DNA of 64,000 nucleotides from Nannochloris sp. 'desiccata' (GCA_019044685.2 JAGTXX020000004.1:496001-560000), one strand, 5' to 3'; shown: positions 1-12,654, numbered from the stretch's first letter. Notes: generated by a model from the sequence alone, not told the origin. A program made the numbers and translations.

Positions 1-2114
1 ATCACAGCAGCGATTAGGTGTGCCAAACCTTGACTTGCCAGCTATAAGTGAAATGTATCAGGGTGTATTGAAGCTTTATGATCAAGGAATAGTTACTGTG
101 CTAGGTTCTGCAAGTATTAAACTCTTAGAAAGTAAGTTTAGGGTTTTTTTCGTGAGAATTTTTTGTTTTGGTCCTCTGAAGAGTTTCTTTTCTTCCTAAG
201 TCGTGTTTACTTTCTTATTAGTCAATACGCTGTGTATATCTAACCTACTATCGTTCTTTTCTTCCTCTTTCTACAGAAATAGAACGGTACTTATCACAGC
301 AATACGCTGCCGCCTCTGATCGAGCAGGCACCACCAAATCTTTTTCCTCAGATCCAAATCTAGATTTAGAGATCTCATTGATCCCGGAATTGTCCTGGGT
401 CCCTCCTACGTTGTTTATATTACTTCAGAATCCATTAGCAAGCGATCCAGCCACCTATGGCAGCCAAATTATTCTCAGGCTAGGGCGTATCCTCTCCACA
501 TCATTACCAGCAGCACAGCGTATCCCGGTTCGAAGAGCGCTGCAAAATTTACTCGGCCAACTTCCTGCGGAGGCCTTTGCAGCGAGATGTGTACGCCCTG
601 TGCAAAAGTATTTGACTCATTTAGTTACGAGTGGAAGGTTAGGGGCAGGGAGATTGGAAGCGATGATGGCGGGTGTTCTTATCGATGTTCTCCGACAAGC
701 GAATGATGATACTGGTGGGAAGATAAACGCATCAGAATTTTATAACAAATCTCTTTCCAAGGCGCTTGATTTAGGTGCAGAATACCTTGCATGGGTCAAA
801 CATCGTGAAACATCCCCTAATGCGCTCGTTTCTTTCTGTCAAATGCCCTTTCTATTAGTCCCGGAAGCAAAGGCTAGAATCTTAAACGGTGAGGCGATGC
901 TTCAGAAGCAACAACACATGAGTGCAGCTGCTATGCAAGCGTTTATAACAGGTCAAAATCCTGCAGAAGTAGGGTATTTGCGTCTGTCTATACGCCGCAC
1001 ACACGTTGTTGAGGACGCATTGACCGCCCTGGTACTCCATTCTCAAGATTTAAAGAAACCTCTGAAGGCCACTTTTATTTCTGGTGGGGTTCCTGAGCCT
1101 GCACAAGATGAAGGTGGGGTTCGAAAAGAATTTTTCCAACTTCTCACAAGAGATTTATTCCGTCCTGATTTTGGAATGTTCACGTACGACGAGTCTACCA
1201 GATTGTATTGGTTTAATATAGCAGCTGCGAACTCTATTCTTCATACTGCTATGGATGTCGAAGAAGAAGAAGAAAATAAAGTTTTTGAAGAAATGCAGGT
1301 AGAAAGCGAGCGTGAATATACTATGGTCGGCGCATTAATGGGCTTAGCTATCTATAACGCTGTTCTCCTCGATGTTCACTTCCCAGTAGTACTGTATAAA
1401 AAACTCCTGGGGCAAACCCCAGATTTTACCGATTTGAAACTTGCCTTTCCAGAATTGGGAAGAGGGCTGCAAGCTCTGCTGGACTATGAACCAGCAAGTG
1501 AGGTAGAAGACATCTTTTGTCGTCATTTTGATGCTGAATTCGAAGCGTTTGGTGAAATTAAACACCAAGAACTCATACCAGGGGGCAAAGATATCCCAGT
1601 AACAGGGGAAAATAGACTAGAATATGTTCAAGCGTATGCGAAATGGGTGTTAGAAGACTCTATTTCTCGTCAATTCAAGGCCTTTGCAAAAGGCTTTCAC
1701 ACCGTAGCTGGAGGTCCAGCATTGAGCCTCTTCACCCCTGCAGAGCTTGAATTGCTGGTGTGTGGATTACCCCATCTCGATTTTGAAGGCTTACAAAATG
1801 CAGCCAAGTACGAGGGTGGCTATTCTGCTGATAGTACAGCGGTGAAATGGTTTTGGGAAGTAGTACGAGGAACGTTTACTTTAGAACAAAAGCGGCAATT
1901 CTTAATGTTTACCACCGGGTCAGATCGTGCTCCAGTAGGCGGTTTAAGTACGTTGAGTATATGTATACAACGTGCAGGGCCTGATACAGAGAGGCTGCCG
2001 ACGTCTCATACGTGTTTTGACACGTTGCTATTGCCAGAGTATAGTAGTAAAGAGAAGATGCGTGAGAGATTATTGACTGCTATTACCAACGCCCAAGGCT
2101 TTGGTTTGCAATAG
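1..2114 (+). CDS. HECT-type E3 ubiquitin-protein ligase, UBE3A/E6AP-like, 5' partial
   Basis: This is the C-terminal part of a HECT ubiquitin ligase, which takes ubiquitin from an E2 onto its own cysteine and passes it to substrates. The gene enters the window already in frame. The exon ends at 131, a GTAAGT intron runs 132-276, and the main exon is 277-2114; joining them keeps one open frame. The HECT domain starts near nt 975 and holds the motifs DEGGVRKEFFQLL, FGMFTYDE, LGLAIYN-like and FTTGSDRAPVGG. The catalytic cysteine is in TSHTCF (TGT at 2013-2015), followed by LLLPEYSSKEKM and an aromatic C-terminus, all intact. Family knowledge places it closest to the UBE3A group. The substrate cannot be told because the N-terminus lies outside the window. 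Confidence 0.93.
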
Positions 2115-2192
2115 AAAGAATTACTTTTTTTTTTTTTTTTAAGTTCTTGTTTCCGTTTAAATCCATCCTCTTTGTTAAAATTAAATTGCCGA

Positions 2193-2224
2193 CAGGGAGG
2201 GAGGAAGGAAGAAAGGAAGGAAGT
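2193..2224. repeat. purine (GGA/GAA) tract in the convergent 3' region
   Basis: A short run of almost only G and A lies between the ends of two convergent genes. It is simple sequence with no coding signal. Confidence 0.6.
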
Positions 2225-2349
2225 TACATTTAGTAACGCCTGCTTATAAGACGGAGTAAAATCAAATCAGATCAAATCTTTAAAATGGGTACTCAATGAA
2301 ATACTGCTCTCAATACACTCAGAATGCAATACGCTCAGTGACTATGTGT

Positions 2350-3294
2350 TTAATTGGATTCTCCGCCCTGAGCGACACCACTAATTTTCAATACTTCGGT
2401 TATGAGTCCCGCCACGAACCCTGCCGCCGCCACTGGCCATGCATCCAACCCATTTCCAGTAACAAGCTTCAAAACGAAAGATAAAACAACCACTGCTCCT
2501 GTAAGTTTGATTACATTACTAGAGCTTGCCAACCAGATGCCACTCAAATCACCGTCGTGAATAGAATTAAATAAGACATCCCAGTTGGAGGTCGGTATTT
2601 TCGCAGAAGGTTTGAGTAAGGTTTTAACCACTGCCCCTGGCTTTACATCCCAGGATTCAATATGTTCTACAACAAGATTGGTATTTGGGTCTAGGATATG
2701 CATTGTCCCTCCAGCGGCAGCTAACCTTGGTTTCCAGGGAAGGTCAAGGATTGCCGAAAAACGCCATTTAGTTTTTAAATTGCCGTCCGCTGTTTCGCTG
2801 AATTCACTAATATCGAGCTGTACATCTTGAAGCATACCGCCTAAATTACCTACGTTGCGTTGAAAGCGCTCAGTACCTCGAAATGAGGCAAACGGGTCTG
2901 CAAAGCGGCAGTCAGGGTCGTAGGCAGATAAGTCCCCTTGACCACTAACGAAATAACTAACATCGTAATCTTTACGGATTGATTCAATTGCTTGTTCACG
3001 CGATAAGCCTTGTTGTCTTACAGAGGTACTTGTGCTGGGTTGGTTTCCTTTCGCGGCGCCGACGACGTTGCCAAGAATTTCTGCGCCCACCCAAACACTC
3101 TTCAAACCCAGGCCTAGATCTTCAGTGGGTTTATCATCATCTTTGGGGTTGGTGCTGCGGAGAGTGTGACGAATTCGCAATGGAGTCCCAGTTGGTGGGT
3201 GTGATCCAATTTTGCGAACTTGCGAAATACTGTGCTGCGATGCCTTGCTAGGACCGCATGCGCAGCGTGCAGAGGTAGCTGTTGAGCTGACCAT
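2350..3294 (-). CDS. DUF2358 family protein, probably plastid-targeted
   Basis: A single-exon protein of 314 aa. Residues 1-45 are rich in Ser, Thr and Arg with almost no acidic residues, which looks like a transit peptide. Residues about 100-255 match the DUF2358 pattern seen in algae and plants: an IRKDYDVSYFVSG-like start, a YDPDCRFADPF core motif and a WKPRL/WDV stretch. This fold resembles the NTF2/SnoaL group. Two hydrophobic segments near the C-terminus (about residues 260-280 and 288-305) suggest membrane attachment, probably to thylakoid or envelope. The start is a true ATG at 3292-3294. It sits head-to-head with the Nup98-96 gene, 300 bp away. The biochemical role of the family is not known. 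Confidence 0.8.
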   Translation of the reverse strand: MVSSTATSARCACGPSKASQHSISQVRKIGSHPPTGTPLRIRHTLRSTNPKDDDKPTEDLGLGLKSVWVGAEILGNVVGAAKGNQPSTSTSVRQQGLSREQAIESIRKDYDVSYFVSGQGDLSAYDPDCRFADPFASFRGTERFQRNVGNLGGMLQDVQLDISEFSETADGNLKTKWRFSAILDLPWKPRLAAAGGTMHILDPNTNLVVEHIESWDVKPGAVVKTLLKPSAKIPTSNWDVLFNSIHDGDLSGIWLASSSNVIKLTGAVVVLSFVLKLVTGNGLDAWPVAAAGFVAGLITEVLKISGVAQGGESN

Positions 3295-3594
3295 TGCACT
3301 TCATCAATTGAAAGTGCCATATTTCAGGCGAAGGTAGAAGTTTTATGGCAAGCTTGTTTCAACTTTTGAAGAAATTCAGAATATTTTGGTCAGCTGAAAG
3401 ATTCAAATTCGCATGAAATCAGCACCTAAGGGGCATTTGAATCGGTGATCTAAATTTTCACGAGCGCCTTGGTAGAGCGCAACCCACCTTAGCAAAGTAA
3501 TTAAGAGTAAATCAAGTATACACAAGCAGACTTGTAGTTGCCAGGTCAAATTTTAGTTATCATAATCAATTTCATCATGTATTAGGCGCATAAA
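3295..3594. promoter_or_regulatory. shared intergenic region between divergent genes (DUF2358 and Nup98-96)
   Basis: 300 bp between two divergent start codons. It must carry both promoters and 5' UTRs. I see no clear TATA box or RNA gene. Confidence 0.5.
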
Positions 3595-6301
3595 ATGTCA
3601 TTTGGATTTGGTTCAGGTCAGTGATCAGCAGTCAATCATTGATTTCAACAACTTACACAAGTTTTTTAAACATCACCGCCTGAGCCAAGCTTTGTTTTAT
3701 TGCTTGTTCACCTCAGTTATTTTAAATAAGACGAAACCTCCATTTGCAGGCTTTGGGGCTCCAAGCTCCAGTCCCTTTGGAACTACGTCACCCTCTCCTT
3801 TCGGGCAGCAATCAACACCAGCATTTGGACAACAAAACACGTCGCCCTTTGGAGCCACAACAAGCACCGGAGTTTTTGGTCAGGTAAAACAGATTCTCTG
3901 CCAATTTTGGGTCTTGAAAGTGATCATGAGGCATCATTGAACCCTCCCTATAAAAATGACTGTCTTCAAAATAACGACGCTTCCAACTTTCCAAAACTAT
4001 TTTTTTGCAGCAACAAACACAGCAGTCAGCCTTTGGAGCTGCTCCTGCCTTTGGCGCCGCAAGTACACCTGCGTTCGGCGCTGCAAGCACCCCTGCGTTC
4101 GGGGCTACCCCAGCATTCGGTGCTGCACCAAAGCCAGGAGGCAGTGGTTTTGGCTTTGGCGCTGCCAGCACCCCCAGCCCATTCGGAGCTGCCTCAACTC
4201 CTGCGTTCGGCGCAGCATCTACTAGCCCTGCATTCGGAGCTGCTTCATCTCCATTTGGAGGCACTTCTACAGGATTTGGGCAGTCTGCACCGGCCTTTGG
4301 CGCTCCAACGACCACCACTACGCCGGCATTTGGTCAAACCAGTTCCTTTGGAGCTCCTCAGCCTGCTGCGACAGGATTTGGAGCGCCAGCTGCGAGTACA
4401 GGTGCATTTGGCGCACCAGCTACACCTGCAGGTCGTGGCTCTCGTGCTGCTCCTTGGCGTAAAACCCAAGAAACAGACACTTCCAGTACAGGGACCCGAA
4501 GCACGGTGTATTATAACTCAATCTCATGCATGCCTGAATACGCTCAAAAGAGTGTAGATGAGATTCGATGGGAAGATTATCAAGACAACGTGAAAGGAGG
4601 CACCGGAGCACAACAAGGGTCCCCATCTTCTGGTGGCGGCCTTTTTGGCGCCCCTTCGGCCACTGCTCCTGGAGCTTCTCCATTTGGAGCTCCTGCAGCA
4701 AGCGCTTCCCCCTTTGGAGCACCTGCATCTACCACTCCTGGCGCATTTGGAGCTGTTACGAGTACTCCTGGCGCCTTTGGGGCTAGCTCTACCCCTTCTT
4801 TTGGAGGCTTTGGTGCTGGGCAACAACAAAGCACCCCAGCATTTGGCGGTGTAAGTACCCCCGCTTTTGGCTTTGGATCAAGCCCTTCACAGTCACCATC
4901 CCCATTCGGAGCGACTACTGGAGCAGCACCTTTTGGCCAAAGCGCACCTGCCTTTGGAGCGACCTCTACTTCAGCATTTGGAGCTCCTGCACAACAACAA
5001 CAACAACAACAACCGTCTGCCTTTGGCGCTGCGCAGCCTACATCTACTCCCGCGTTTGGCGGTTTTGGCGCTGCGTCTACCCCTGCATTCGGCGCTGCGC
5101 CTACATCTACTCCCGCTTTTGGAGCTGCTAGCACGCCTGCATTTGGTGGGTTTGGAGCAAGCACAGGTGCTGCGCCCAGTGCCTTTGGCGCTGCACCTCC
5201 AGCCTCCACCTCTGCCTTTAGCTTTTCTGGTGGCTCTACTCCTGCCTTTGGTGCTTCCTCTACCCCAGCATTTGGAGCTGCACCTGCCTCTACTCCCTCC
5301 CTCTTCGGTGGTGCCACCAGCACCCCGGCGTTTGGAGGTGGCGGTGGTTCCCTCTTTGGTGGCGGCAGTGCATTAGCTGCCCAGAGACCTGCCTCTACCC
5401 CTGGCTTTAGTTTTAGCGGTGCCAGTACTCCAGCATTTGGAGCAACTCCTGCCACTGGTGGTGGTCTCTTTGGCGGTGGTGGGCAAGCTTCGACACCCGG
5501 CTTTGGCGGGGGAGCCTCTGGCGGTGGCTTATTCGGCACTGCCTCTGCCGCTACCCCCAGTTTTTCCTTTGCACCTGCTGGAGGAGCAGCTGGCGCTGGT
5601 GGCACTGGTCTTTCTCCCGGAGGATTTGGGGGTAGTAGCTTTGCATTGACCCCGGTTGGTGGCGCTCTTGGCCAGCCTGGGCAGCAGCAGCAAATGCAAG
5701 GTCCTCCTGGAGTTGGCACCAGCCCATATGGCATGCTTCCCGAAGCTCCTAGGGTAACACCTCTTCCTGAATACAAGGTGGGTCTTACTCAAAGGATCTT
5801 AGCCCCTCCTTCAGGTGGCCCGCCCCGTAACGTCGCTCTTATTACCCCTCGTTCTCTTACACCTCACACTGGGGGCAAAATCCGCCCCAGAAGAAACGCT
5901 TCGGCTTCACGTATGAGTCGTAACCCAGCAGAGTTCCTCGCTGCCGCTGCTGGAGTTGCTGGAGGTGGCAGTACTGCAAATGGTGGCGGTGGGTATTTAG
6001 GCCTTGGTTTCATGCCATCTCCTGCTGGAACTGCCACCCCTGGAAGCCTCGCAGGGACACCTAACAACGGCGGTGGTGGTGCAGCCAACCTCTTTGTTCC
6101 TCGTGATAACCCGAGGAAACTTTTTATTAGAGACGCTTTACCGTCAACGCAAGCGGCGGGCGGTGAGAGCATCAGCCCCTCAACTGGTGGAGCAACTCCA
6201 GGTCGAGCGTTACGTACTCCCGGCACTGGCTTGCGTATTACCCCAGGTAGTCGCGGTGCTGGTGTAGGAGATGGTCTTGGAACAGCTTCTCCACTCGATG
6301 G

Positions 6302-6336
<35 letters not shown>

Positions 6337-9300
6337 GTGCTGGTGCTCATCATGAAAATGGCAACAATGGCTTTGGCAGTGTACTTAACAATGCCTCTCT
6401 CTCAGCAATTCTTCCTTCACTCACCAGGCCTGATTACTATACTGAGCCGTCATTAACCCAGCTTGCTGCAATGGCACGGGATGAGCCCTCTTCTCTCAAT
6501 GAAGTAGCTAATTTCACAATTGGCAGACAGGGCGTTGGAGCGATCAGGTGGTTGGACCCAGTCGACGTTCGTGGCCTTGATTTAGACACTATAGTCAATT
6601 TATCTCGTGGATCAGTGGAAGTCTACCTTGATGAAGAAGCCAAACCTGAAGTTGGCCAAGGTTTGAACCGTCCAGCTGAAGTTACGATGCTCAAAGTCTT
6701 CAAAATCGAAAAAGATAGTGGTAAACCGACACAAGATCCTGAAGCTGTTGAGCGATTTACGCGCAAACTAAAGAAAGTAGCTGCAGAACAAGGTGCCAGA
6801 TTTGTTATGTATGATGGTGGCAATGGTACCTGGAAGTTTGAGGTAGAGCATTTCAGTAAATATGGTCTATTGGGGGGGGACAGCGAGGATGATGACGGCG
6901 ATGGTGAAAATCAACAAGGTAACGAAGGTGGTGCTGGTGCTGGTGGTCCATCTGCTAATAAGCAGAAATCTACCAAGCAGGATTTTGGGCGTGGCGGCGA
7001 TAGGACAGCGACGGTGGCTGGCTCTGACCAAGAAGATAATATCAAATTGGCAAAGAGCGGTGACAACAACGCTGTGGATGAAGATGATGAAGAAGATAAC
7101 GATTTCATGTCTGGCCTCGGGGTTAGAGGTGCACAAAAGAAAAAAATCGTTGTCGGTGTCTCTCATCAAGAGCAAGGACCTGTCGTCGCCGAAACAGATC
7201 AGATGGATTTGACTAGAAATGAGTTTGAGATCGGCAACGAACAAAGGAATAGTACTGGAAGGGGGGCTGGAGCACGAGGAGTGCAACAACAACAACGGGC
7301 TCCTTTGCAATTGTCTTTGCCAGAGATGATGGATGTAGCTCCAGAGGACCTCCTGAGAATACGTAGTGGCCTCTACCCTGCACCTCCCTCAGGTGCAGGA
7401 GCCGGTGTTGGTGGCGGTGAGCAGCAGCAGCTTGGTGGCGCTAAGCAACGGCGTATTGAAGTAGATGTTGGTGATATAGAGTATATGGAGCTGGGTGTTC
7501 CAACAGCGCAGCAGGCACAGCAGCAGCAGGTCCCTGTCTCAGCGTTAGCCGTCAGAAATTCTTGGAGGAAACAATCCCAAGGTCCTTTACGTCCTCCTGC
7601 ACCTCCTTGTACGATTACGAAGACAACACAACTCCCTTCTAGTGGTGATAGGTATGGAAAAGAAGCAGGTGGTGCTGCTTTGCCTGCTTTACCATCTGGA
7701 CCCATGCCAGCTAGCCCAGCAGGCACAGCGCGTAGCCCTTGTCCTGTGAATGTGACCCCGTCGCTTGGTAAAGAAAGGTGCATACCAGACACAGGCTTAT
7801 TCCTTGGCTCTAGTTTCAAAGCTGGATGGGTTCCAAACGGTATTTTGTGCAGCCATGCGAGCAAGAAAGGAGGTAGCCTGGCGCAGCTGGCGCTTTCTCG
7901 CGTTTTATTTAGCTCTGGTGTAGTTGCCGACCCCAACTCCAGTGAACGTAGAGAGGTATTGCGTAAAAGAATGAGGGATATCCTGCGTATACACTACGAA
8001 AATAGCTTACCTGATGCAGAAGGGAGAAGTGAACACGACGTGGAGATGTCCGATGATGGTGATGGTGCTGTGACTGCTGCTACAAGCAGCCTTGCCGCTG
8101 CTCGTGGGAGAGGAAAGGCACCTCGATGGAGACTCCAATGCTCTCGAAGAGAAAGTTCCTTACGAGAACTAACTCGAAAATTTATTCAGTTATCAAATGA
8201 ACATGCATCTGACGTCTCTGGACCTGACTTTTCGGTCGATAGGACGGTTTTAAGGCATCAAGCGGCTGCTTGGGAGTTGGTCCATGCGCTATTCTCCTCG
8301 CTACCTGCTGAGGAAGAAGAAAATGAAGAGGAGGAAGATGGAGATGGGATGGCTGATGGCTGTGGTTATGATGAGGGTTTACCCAAGCCAGATACGAGTC
8401 AATTATCTGATATGCAACGCAGAGCTGAGCTGAGTAAATGGCTGAGAGATAGATCCAGAAGCACCGCTGAACGGGCTGCACACTCTGCCGCCGCTTCTGC
8501 TGGTGGGGCAGGAAAAGACTCTTCTCCAGGCCGTGTATTAGCTTTATTAAGTGGACATCAGTTGCCTTCTGCTACAGCAGCCGCAGCCACTTCAGGTGAC
8601 GTTCGTTTAGCTTCTCTCCTCGCAACTGCAGGCTCTAGCTCTGCTCGGGAACAGCTTGCCACTCAACTACTCGTTTGGAGAGATGCCGGTTTCGAGCCTT
8701 ATTTGGACCATTCTCGCCGCCAAATTTACCAGTTACTAGCTGGACACGTAAATACAGTAATCCCCGCTTTAAATCTAGATTGGAGACGCGCTTTAGGCTG
8801 TCATTTATGGTATGGTTGCCCACCTGGTGCTTCAGTGATCGAGGCGGTAGCTGCCTATGAAGCTGCGGTAGAAGGCGGTACCTCACCACCACCCTTGCCT
8901 CTCTATTTAGAACACCTTCATATGTCTAGAAAGGTATCCAACACAGGTATACAAGATGATTTTGGTGAGGAAACTGATGTTTATGATGTTAATTTCGAGT
9001 TGATGCGACTCTTTTGCACTCTATCGGGCGCTGCTGCAATCCAACGAGAAGAAGAATTGGAGCAAATGGCAGATGTTCTCGACGGCACACTATCTCGTCT
9101 CTTGCGTCCTGCTGGTATCACACCTGATCCATTGGATTATTCCTTTACCTGGCATCTGCTGTGCGTGCTGCGCTCAATCGGTGCTGTGCCCACTGACGAT
9201 GTCCCAACCACCCCTGCTCCCGCCATCGCCCACATGGCGTTCATCTCTCAGTTAGAAAGTCTCGGTGGGTTATCCCACTGGGCGGTTTACGTTGCCCTTC

Positions 9301-10157
9301 ATTTACCAGACCCTCTTGCCCGTGAAACCACCGTGAAAGAGCTGTTGGCAAGGAATTGTCCTGAGTGGGAAAAGAACGACGAGGTGATTGAATTTTTAAT
9401 CGAATCCTTGGACGTGCCAAAGGCTTGGGTGGCTGAAGCAAGGGCACTGTGGGCTAAACATACAGGGAATGATGTGATGGAGCTATCAGAATTAATCTAT
9501 GCTGGGGACTTGGGTGCTGCACACAAGAAATTTTATGAAGTTGTCGCTCCAGCATGGTTGCTTGCTAGCACGAGTTGTAAAGCTGGCGGTGCTGGCCAAG
9601 CAGCCGCAAAAACAAAGGCTATTGGTGAGAAACTGGCCAGTGCTGTAGCTGAATTGGAAGAGAGAGCTGCTGAGATTGATAGCGCAGGTGGCTCGGGGAC
9701 GTGGCATCGTGGCGGTGGTGTATATGCTGCCTTTCTAACTTTGGATGAAGTATACACTGCATTGAAGAATCGCGGTGCTGGTGGTAGCAGTATGTTTGCT
9801 GCTGCTGCTCCCTTGCCTAGCTATGAACAGAGGATGGATGCTTGTGGGGAGCTGGCAGACCGTCTTAATGACGCTTCTGCTGCCCTTGCTGTTGCAGAAG
9901 GAACTGCTACTACTGGTAACAGTGCTGCCAATGAAATAACATTCTCTTCAGGTACTACTGTGCCGCTCCGTAGAGCTGCTCTGGCGAGGATGGCAGAGAA
10001 ACTTAGTCAGTGGGTAATGAGCGACGCACATGGCGAGTCTGCTGTACCAGGTCCTAGTCACGCTGCAGTCGTATCTGGGTTACGTAGTTTACGAGATGGG
10101 AAAGTTGCTGCTGCTATTCAGATGGGGGCAGTTAGTATTGCCTTTGATTTGGCGTAG
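3595..10157 (+). CDS. NUP98: Nup98-Nup96 precursor nucleoporin
   Basis: A nuclear pore precursor that cleaves itself into Nup98 (FG-repeat permeability barrier, mRNA export) and Nup96 (scaffold of the Nup107-160/Y complex). Exons are 3595-3616, 3750-3883 and 4011-10157, with introns of 133 and 127 nt; the product is about 2100 aa. Residues 1-200 and about 255-600 are dense FG repeats, mostly TPAFGA and GLFG-like. A GLEBS motif (binds Rae1/Gle2) lies near residues 205-245, with PEYAQKSVDEIRWEDYQ matching the animal motif. The autoproteolytic domain spans about 857-1001 and ends in HFSKYGL; cleavage is expected between F and S (nt 6854/6855). An acidic linker and the Nup96 alpha-solenoid follow. 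CAA repeats (about 4991-5013) and GCT repeats (6300-6335) code for Gln and Ala runs. Confidence 0.95.
4991..5013 (+). repeat. CAA microsatellite coding for polyglutamine
   Basis: About eight CAA units inside the FG-repeat region of the Nup98 gene. It codes for a Gln run and may vary in length between strains. Confidence 0.8.
6300..6335 (+). repeat. GCT microsatellite coding for polyalanine
   Basis: Consecutive GCT codons give an Ala run in the disordered part before the autoproteolytic domain of Nup98. Confidence 0.8.
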
Positions 10158-10563
10158 AGTAGCCTTTTCTGTTTCGTACCGCAGTTGCGGAAAAGAAGAA
10201 TGAATATCGTCTCAATAGCGACTTATATTCTAGAATTTTTATTTTGATATGTGTGTTGTGTTGACTTTTTATATGTTTCTTCCTCCTGTCTAAGTAAGTA
10301 TATATGTTATTAAGAAGCAGTTTTTAGAGAAAGTGTAATTTGGCTGGTTAAAAAATCGTAGCAGCAACAAGGAAATTGCCAAAAAAAAAACTGAAAGAGA
10401 CACACATTGATTGATTTTTTTCTTGAATTTTTTTCCTTTCTACTAAAATGTTCTATAATATTCATTTTTTCCCTAAAGGTAAAGTCTGCCTAGGACCGGT
10501 AATATATATATATTTATATATATATATATATGTGTGTATATATACACAACAGAAAACACCAAT
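10158..10563. other. convergent 3' region with TA dinucleotide repeat
   Basis: 406 bp between the stops of the Nup98-96 gene and the CK2 beta gene. It holds both 3' UTRs. A TA/TG dinucleotide repeat occupies about 10500-10546. There is a TGTAA element at about 10337 on the + strand. No gene is visible. Confidence 0.6.
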
Positions 10564-11778
10564 TTACTTTTTACTTTTTTTACTTTGTTGCAACTTTCCA
10601 CCACCATCGCCTCCTCCCCCTCCCCCATCATCTTCCGTGCCAGCATTACTAGACTTCCCAGCAGCAGCATTCCCTTTCTTATCACTCCCATTACCTCCAT
10701 TCACATGCGCCTCAATCTCTGCAGCAGCAGAAGCAGCAGCAGCAGCATTCTTGCGTTTCTCTTCAGCAGCATCAACGACTCGTTCAAGCACTTTGGTCAC
10801 TGCCGGCGTTGCTGCTGTAGGTAGCCTTGCTCTGCTTCCCGAAGCTTCTTTCCGATTCGATGTTTCTTTATTGCCATCTTCAGCCCATGCTAGTGGAGAT
10901 ATTTTAAATCCAAACACTCTAGGGACATACTTAGATGGAGGTTTCTGAGGTTTCAATTGGGAGTAGGTCAAGAAAAATAAATGAGGAAAGGTGGTTCCGA
11001 AGTAAGCCCCATCGATATTACCATGGTATTTAGACCGTGGATAATACGCTTCTTCACACCGTGGGCAAAAGAGTTTCACGGTGGATTGTCGAGGCTGGTC
11101 AGAAAGGCCTACAGGGAGACATGGTTGGCCATTGCACAACACCCGTGGGCACCGGCCAAAATCACACGATCTAAACTTTTCAGCCATTGCTGCAAGGCCT
11201 CGTGTTGTAAGTATAAATCTTGCATGGATGAGACCATAAAGAGATTCACCTGCGGCTTCTACTGCTGCTTGCTGGGCTTCTGTTAGTATTTCATCTTGCC
11301 CTGAATCTGCATCCAGAATTAATTCCAAAGCGTAATCGTAGTATGGGACTTGAGAGGAAAGGCCACTTAGATTAAAATCATCTTGGATGTAGTCTTCATC
11401 TACTTCACAGAAAAATTCGTTGCCTTTGATGCTGCAAAACCATCCAACCCAGGAACCCATCTGCAAGAGGTTGAATAATTAAACAAATAATTTGAGTCAG
11501 GGGCGGGGATTAACGATCATGGGAGATGAGGTGATCAAGGTATAAAGAAGCATTAAGAGGTTATCCCAAGTGGCTGATGGTCTATACGATAGATTATGAT
11601 ATTATATCCGCGCTTGATGCATTGCGGGTATGGTATAGAGGGCTAATAAATACCTCAATGTGCCCACGTTGCACAAGCCGTCATGTCTCACCTCTTCTTC
11701 ACTACCGCTAGGCTCCTCGCTACTACTGGAGTCTTCTTCTACATCTTCCGACATATCTCTGACATCGTTGCTTCCCAT
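10564..11778 (-). CDS. CKB: casein kinase 2 regulatory (beta) subunit
   Basis: Regulatory subunit of protein kinase CK2; it forms the dimer that binds two catalytic alpha subunits. Exon 1 is 11778-11692 (29 codons, very acidic: a Ser/Glu-rich stretch). The intron is 11691-11461 (231 nt) and exon 2 is 11460-10564; the product is 327 aa. The core matches the family strongly: [33 protein letters not shown], the zinc-binding cysteines CPRVLC and [10 protein letters not shown], and the [14 protein letters not shown] box. After the core comes a non-conserved tail of about 110 residues, rich in Ala and Lys and ending in a Gly/Asp-rich stretch, longer than usual. The gene is head-to-head with SmD3, 421 bp away. 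Confidence 0.95.
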
Positions 11779-12199
11779 GGTTGTCTTCTCTAGTGAGACG
11801 ACGGATTAAGGTTTGTGGAAAAAAAGTAAAAAAAGTAATCGATCAAATATTTTTTCCTCGTAGGAGACTGCCGACAGGCTGCAAACCGCTTTTTCAGCGA
11901 GCAGTAAACTGCAACTATGAGATTGTATACGTCTCAAAGACCAGGAGGATCCCAAATAAAAGGTGCGGCCTTGTTTGCTGCCGACTCAGCAGGAACTTGA
12001 ACTTATTTTTGAAGAAAGGATGCACTAAAGAGGCTCCCCACGACGATGCTCTCCATTTTATTCATCGATCGCACATCTACGACGCGTGTTAAAGCTATAC
12101 CAAGCTATTTGAAGTGCGCATATATACTGATACCGTTACAATTGAACGCATCACTGTTTTGATTGGCTTTGCAGCAACAAATAATATATCTTTAGCACC
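11779..12199. promoter_or_regulatory. divergent intergenic region between CK2 beta and SmD3
   Basis: 421 bp holding the promoters and 5' UTRs of both neighbours. A short open frame crosses it on the + strand but lacks similarity to anything I know and has no ATG start. I see no RNA gene. Confidence 0.45.
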
Positions 12200-12654
12200 A
12201 TGTCTATGGCAGCAGCTGGTAGTTTGAAAGGCGTCGGTGTTCCTGTCAAGCTTTTGCACGAAGCAGAGGGACATATAGTAACTGTAAGCAAATCAATTCG
12301 AATTCAATTATTTTTTGCTTTTTTTTATTTTCATTTTTCTGCGCTCACATCACTGACACACGAACTATTTAATTTTCTCAGGTTGAACTGAAGAGTGGAG
12401 AAATGTACCGCGGCGAGCTACACGAAGCAGAGGATAATATGAACGTCCAACTTTCAAATGTGCAAGCCACCGCCAGAGATGGCAAGGTCTCCCATATGGA
12501 ACACATTTTTATCAGAGGTAGCAGGGTACGATTTGTTATTGTACCCGATATGTTGAAAAATGCACCGATGTTCAAGAGAATTGATCCTAAGAATAAAATG
12601 AAAAACGTAGCTCTCGGTGTCGGTGGTAGGGGTAGAGGTGTAGCACCAAGGTAA
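12200..12654 (+). CDS. SMD3: small nuclear ribonucleoprotein SmD3
   Basis: Core Sm protein, part of the seven-member ring on spliceosomal U snRNAs. Exon 1 is 12200-12283 (28 codons); a 98-nt intron runs 12284-12381; exon 2 is 12382-12654. The product is 118 aa. The Sm1 motif includes [21 protein letters not shown] and the Sm2 motif includes [21 protein letters not shown]; both are diagnostic for D3. The tail ends in a short GGRGRG stretch, the kind methylated on Arg in other eukaryotes; it is shorter than in animals and plants. An extra N-terminal stretch (MAAAGSLKG) precedes the usual start. Confidence 0.95.

Noticed and set aside
3462..3510. tRNA-like D-arm (gccttggtagagcgc)
   Set aside because: No acceptor stem, anticodon arm or TTCGA-type T arm follows.
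4580..5776. 398-codon antisense frame within the FG-repeat region
   Set aside because: Shadow of the repetitive Nup98 coding strand (reverse of FGA and TPA codons gives Pro/Ala/Gly).
10448..10948. 166-codon frame on the + strand opposite CK2 beta
   Set aside because: Antisense of the Ala/Gly/Lys-rich CK2 beta tail and running over the TA repeat.
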